A DNA stretch of 7,342 bases from positions 1 through 7,342 of the forward strand of contig DRKO01000141.1 of assembly GCA_011051745.1 (NCBI GenBank). The letters run 5' to 3'. A program made the translations under genes and the position numbers. Source of the stretch: Chloroflexota bacterium. GTDB taxonomy: Bacteria > Chloroflexota > Anaerolineae > Aggregatilineales > UBA3940. This document shows, piece after piece, positions 4,922 to 7,342 of this stretch; the first letter of the stretch is position 1; every line of letters starts with the position of its first letter. The notes beneath the pieces were generated by a model. The model worked only from the letters and a program-made list of their open reading frames with translations, was not told the DNA's origin and searched no databases.

Positions 4922-5632
4922 AGACCGGATTTCCCGCTCGATGGCGGCCCGGACGCGGCGCTCGTAGGCGTCGAGGTCGAGGGAGGCGGGCTCCTGCCCG
5001 GAGGCGCGGATGCGTCCCAGTTCGTCCAGCGCGGCGGCCCAGTCCTGCGACGAGAAGGCCTCACGGAAACGCGCCACCGCGTGGGAGAGGTCGAACGGAG
5101 CGGGAGGAACCGCCGCGGCGGGCCTCTCCAGCTCCGGCGCTCCAACAGCTTCTTCTTCTCTCGACCGATCCTCCTCCCATAGCGCTCTTATGGCGGGTGC
5201 GGTGGGGGGCTGCAGGGGAGGAGCCATGACGGTCACGTTGCGCCCGACGGCAGCGGGTGCAAGCACGCTGCTCAGCCGCTCCAGAAACTCCGGCGGGGGC
5301 AGACGCCCGTCGGTCACGTCCACGTATTGCGTCAGGATGAACAGCTCCCAGTTTTCGCCGCTCCGCAGCAGGGGGAAGATCGGCTTGCGCCAGTGGAGGG
5401 CCAGAAACACCTCGCGCTGCACCCACTCGGAGGCCCGCGAGGCGGGCGTCATGATCACCGAGAGGGCGGCGCAGCCCCGCAACCCCTGGACGAGCGCCTC
5501 CCACCAGTTGACGCCGTAGCCGATGCGCTGATCGTCGATCCAGACATCAAAGCCGTGTTCGAGCAGATAGTCGGCGAAGGTGTGGGCGTACTGGCTGTCC
5601 TTCCGGCTGTAGGAGATGAATACGTATGACAT
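4916..5632 (-). CDS. TIR-domain protein with C-terminal helical module
   Basis: This 238-aa protein begins with a bacterial TIR domain (1-125). The betaA box is MSYVFISYSRKDS. It is followed by FDVWIDDQRIGYG, then NWWEALVQGL with E45 at the position of the catalytic glutamate of NAD-cleaving TIRs (SARM1 E642), then VIMTPASRASEWVQREV and the KPIFPLL strand. A Pro/Ala/Glu-rich linker (127-178) leads to a helical segment (180-238) I do not recognise. Its function is NAD hydrolysis or signalling, or protein interaction; only the family is certain. The frame is open upstream to 5863. I chose the ATG at 5632 because the TIR fold starts there, AGGAGA lies 9 nt before it, and a promoter sits at 5712-5684. 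No Thoeris, Argonaute or other defence partner is adjacent. Confidence 0.9.
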   Translation of the reverse strand: MSYVFISYSRKDSQYAHTFADYLLEHGFDVWIDDQRIGYGVNWWEALVQGLRGCAALSVIMTPASRASEWVQREVFLALHWRKPIFPLLRSGENWELFILTQYVDVTDGRLPPPEFLERLSSVLAPAAVGRNVTVMAPPLQPPTAPAIRALWEEDRSREEEAVGAPELERPAAAVPPAPFDLSHAVARFREAFSSQDWAAALDELGRIRASGQEPASLDLDAYERRVRAAIEREIRSR

Positions 5633-5683
5633 GCGGCCTGTTCTCCTGATGGGCCGGGGGCGGATCCTCCGGCTGACAGGATT

Positions 5684-5712
5684 ATCATACCCGAAGTCCG
5701 GGCGGATGTGAA
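5684..5712 (-). promoter_or_regulatory. Promoter of the TIR gene
   Basis: On the minus strand TTCACA (5712-5707), a 17-bp spacer and TATGAT (5689-5684) each match the consensus at 5 of 6 positions. The predicted start is near 5677, giving a leader of about 45 nt. The site lies in the 130-bp gap after the creatininase-family gene, so the TIR gene can be transcribed on its own. The gap also has a tandem CCTCGCGG (5716-5731) and an 8-G run (5730-5737), and no T-rich terminator. Confidence 0.75.
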
Positions 5713-5762
5713 GTCCCTCGCGGCCTCGCGGGGGGGGCGACGCATGGATCGCTCCCGGCGGT

Positions 5763-6449
5763 TTACAGTTCCTGCAGGGCCGCGACCATCGCCTCGACCG
5801 CCGCATCAAAGAGGCGCTCGCTGACCGCCTCCGGGGCGGTGTAGGCCCCGCCGAACGAGCCATCGCCCAGCGCCTCGCGGAAGGCCTCCGCCGGAGCGAT
5901 GCGCGGCAGATCGGGCGGCGCTTTTTCGCCCTCCGGGACCTCCCCCACGCGCGTAAAGGGGAAGCTCTCCGACCAGTTGGCGTGATACTGCGCCAGCCCC
6001 GCTTCCTCCGCGACGGCGACCACGTTCGGGTGGCGCCACCACTCGAACAGCGCCAGCGTCGCGCCGGGACGCCCGGTGTTGAACTCGATCAGGAGGGGGC
6101 GGAGCACACCCGTGTTCCCCCCGTGCCCGTTGCTGACCAGCACCCGCCGGAAACCCTGCCTCAGCAACCCGGCGAGCACTTCCCGCACCACCGCTGCGAA
6201 AGTCTCCGCGCCGAGGCTGATCGTGCCCGGATAGGCGGTGAAGTAGGGCGAGACGCCGTAAGGCAACGGCGGGGCGATCAGAACGTGCTCTCGCTGGCAG
6301 GCCACTCTGGCGATGGCAACGGGGGTGCGGATGTCGGTCAGCAGGCTGAGGTAGGCGTGCTGCTCACATGCGCCGGTGATCAGCACCACGCGGTCATCCT
6401 GCTTCAGGTAGCTCTCCACGTCCATCCAGTTGAGGTCTTCGAATTGCAC
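5763..6449 (-). CDS. Creatininase / amidohydrolase family protein
   Basis: This 228-aa protein has the metal-site pattern of the creatininase superfamily (creatininase, FAPy deformylase ArfB, mycofactocin peptidase MftE). These are metal-dependent enzymes that hydrolyse cyclic or linear amides. Visible sites are GACEQH (26-31, E29 and H31 as ligands), the TD of LLTD (D39), PGTISLGAETF (74-84), SNGHGGN (106-112, H109) and HANWSESF (156-163), where E161 fits the Glu of the usual HAG-x-x-ETS motif. Two departures are the GPHLPL segment after EQH (here AYLSLL) and the Gly of HAG (here N158). The length is typical. The start is GTG (6449-6447), with GGGGAGAG about 5 nt upstream and a promoter at 6511-6484. 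The substrate cannot be told. The TIR gene follows on the same strand but has its own promoter. Confidence 0.9.
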   Translation of the reverse strand: MQFEDLNWMDVESYLKQDDRVVLITGACEQHAYLSLLTDIRTPVAIARVACQREHVLIAPPLPYGVSPYFTAYPGTISLGAETFAAVVREVLAGLLRQGFRRVLVSNGHGGNTGVLRPLLIEFNTGRPGATLALFEWWRHPNVVAVAEEAGLAQYHANWSESFPFTRVGEVPEGEKAPPDLPRIAPAEAFREALGDGSFGGAYTAPEAVSERLFDAAVEAMVAALQEL

Positions 6450-6483
6450 AGGTACTCTCCCCGGCTGTGTTCAGGATGGCCTC

Positions 6484-6511
6484 AGTATAAACCCCGCCGG
6501 AGGATTCACAA
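6484..6511 (-). promoter_or_regulatory. Promoter of the creatininase-family gene
   Basis: On the minus strand TTGTGA (6511-6506), a 16-bp spacer and TATACT (6489-6484) predict a start near 6477 and a leader of about 28 nt. The core TATACTGAGGC (6489-6479) recurs in the opposite orientation in the promoter of the next gene (6631-6641). Confidence 0.65.
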
Positions 6512-6540
6512 AACCTTCTGCAGATCGTTTCCCTGCTGCC

Positions 6541-6577
6541 TTACCCCCACCGTCGCTGCGCTCCGATGAGGGGGTGA
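6541..6577. repeat. Hairpin element in divergent intergenic region
   Basis: TTACCCCC (6541-6548) pairs with GGGGGTGA (6570-6577), including one G-T pair. After a small internal loop, CGTCG (6551-6555) pairs with CGATG (6564-6568) around an 8-nt loop. A second small stem, TTGCC/GGCAA (6581-6594), follows. With no T run it is not a terminator. Its form and position between two promoters suggest a small dispersed palindromic (REP/MITE-like) repeat, but only one copy is visible here. Confidence 0.4.
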
Positions 6578-6608
6578 AGGTTGCCCACGGGCAAGAAAGG
6601 CCCCGCGG

Positions 6609-6636
6609 TTGCTTCCCCGCCGGAAACCCCTATACT
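6609..6636 (+). promoter_or_regulatory. Promoter of the membrane protein gene at the right end
   Basis: TTGCTT (6609-6614), a 16-bp spacer and TATACT (6631-6636) predict a start near 6643 and a leader of about 47 nt. The spacing, the -10 and the following GAGGC match the divergent creatininase promoter. Confidence 0.55.
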
Positions 6637-6689
6637 GAGGCGAACGCACGGGCAGTGAATGACTATAGCAGAAAAGGAAATAGAATTAC

Positions 6690-7342
6690 ATGGTCTCTGA
6701 TCGCACCGCCAGCACCCGGCAGATCGCCGCTAACATCCTGCTGGCCCTGCTGATTTTCGCTTTCATCTGGGGATGCGTTGCCGCGTCCCTGCTGGTCTTC
6801 CCCCTGCTGGAAGGCGGGGGTATGTCCCTGCCGGAGATGGCGAGCACCCTGGGGATCACCACCGTGATCCTCTGTCCGCTGGTCTTCCTCTCCGGGGGGA
6901 TGCTGCTGGGGCTCCGGGCGCTGGCCCAGAAGCGCGTCTCCGGCCACCTCGACCCGATGTTTGAGGCGCTGGGCTTCTCCGGCATGCCCTCCGGTCTGGG
7001 AATCACCGGCAGGCGCATCTATCACGGCGTGGTGGGGGGCCGCCGCGTGAACGTCCGCTACGCCCGCACCTACCGCTCGCGGGGCGGCACGCGGGCCGCC
7101 ACCTATCGCGGCTCAACGGTGACGGTCGTGGTGGAAGCACCTTCCCTTGCCACGCGGATGGGGATCGGGCTGCGCACCGCTCTCAGCAATGCCCTGAACC
7201 GCTTCATCAAGCGGGAAGAAATTCCGCTTGACGATCCCGGCTACGAAGACCTGATCGCCTACGCGCTCGATGAGGACTGGACGCGTGCCCTGCTCTCACA
7301 CGAAGAGGGCCGGGAGTTGATCCGGAGCCTGATGGCCGACCC
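6690..7342 (+). CDS. Two-TM membrane protein of unknown function (partial, 3' end missing)
   Basis: An open frame of 217 codons runs from ATG 6690 to the window edge without a stop. AAAGGAA (6673-6679) lies about 10 nt before the start. A short basic N terminus is followed by two hydrophobic helices (about 12-40 and 54-76), then a soluble region, probably cytoplasmic because RALAQKR follows helix 2. The soluble part starts with FEALGFSGMPSGLGITGRRIYHGVVGGRRVNVRYARTY, here read as separate strands: a beta-rich stretch (about 95-155), then helices. I do not recognise the family. The codon usage and GC-rich third positions match the neighbours, and a promoter lies upstream, so it is very likely a real gene. 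It is divergent from the creatininase-family gene, with 240 bp between. Confidence 0.85.
   Translation, partial: MVSDRTASTRQIAANILLALLIFAFIWGCVAASLLVFPLLEGGGMSLPEMASTLGITTVILCPLVFLSGGMLLGLRALAQKRVSGHLDPMFEALGFSGMPSGLGITGRRIYHGVVGGRRVNVRYARTYRSRGGTRAATYRGSTVTVVVEAPSLATRMGIGLRTALSNALNRFIKREEIPLDDPGYEDLIAYALDEDWTRALLSHEEGRELIRSLMAD

Noticed and set aside
5716..5737. Tandem CCTCGCGG plus an 8-G run as a functional repeat
   Set aside because: Only two 8-bp copies exist in a GC-rich gap. This could easily be slippage or chance.
5633..5863. N-terminal extension of the TIR frame up to a start at 5863
   Set aside because: The extra 77 residues are Arg/Pro/Ser-rich without structure, overlap the end of the creatininase gene and cross the TIR promoter. 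An RBS and the TIR fold both point to the ATG at 5632.
1..7342. CRISPR array, transposase, integrase or attachment sites
   Set aside because: No regularly spaced repeats, terminal inverted repeats or recombinase-like proteins were seen. The tRNA-Ser genes have no direct-repeat fragment of their 3' end elsewhere in the window that I could find by eye.

Overview
GC-rich window, most likely from a bacterial chromosome. A Chloroflexota (Anaerolineae-like) host is my best guess, based on the high GC, the mix of Hanks-type kinase, STAS, PspC and TIR proteins, and a SAM-I riboswitch in front of a transsulfuration enzyme. No taxonomic marker protein is present, so this is an inference. Most genes look monocistronic, each with its own recognisable sigma70-type promoter (TTGACA / TATAAT variants), and gene orientation alternates along the window.

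Left part (1-1601): the first 126 bases have no convincing complete gene. A promoter at 127-155 then drives a SAM-I riboswitch (182-288) with an intrinsic terminator (301-334). These control a cystathionine gamma-synthase-like enzyme (390-1601) that resembles plant chloroplast CGS more than the usual bacterial MetB. This is a methionine-biosynthesis unit with SAM feedback.

Middle part (1640-3278): two tandem tRNA-Ser genes (UGA and GCU anticodons) lie behind a strong promoter and end at a bidirectional terminator. That terminator is shared with a convergent STAS-domain anti-sigma factor antagonist (minus strand). Divergent from the STAS gene is a very Lys/Glu-rich 126-aa protein of unknown function with a strong terminator, followed by a small minus-strand PspC-domain membrane protein.

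Right part (3279-7342): a 377-bp divergent intergenic region with candidate promoters and a perfect inverted repeat precedes a membrane-anchored Ser/Thr protein kinase whose catalytic loop reads HCD rather than HRD. Convergent to it is a TIR-domain protein (putative NADase or signalling domain plus a C-terminal helical module), with its own promoter. Upstream of that on the same strand is a creatininase/amidohydrolase-family enzyme with a GTG start. A divergent 240-bp intergenic region, with matching 11-bp promoter cores and a hairpin element, leads to a two-TM membrane protein of unknown function that runs off the right end.

The part closest to a possible undescribed system is the regulatory group STAS / PspC / atypical kinase / TIR. 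Nothing in the sequence proves that these genes act together, and each has its own promoter. No mobile element, CRISPR array, integrase or transposase is visible.
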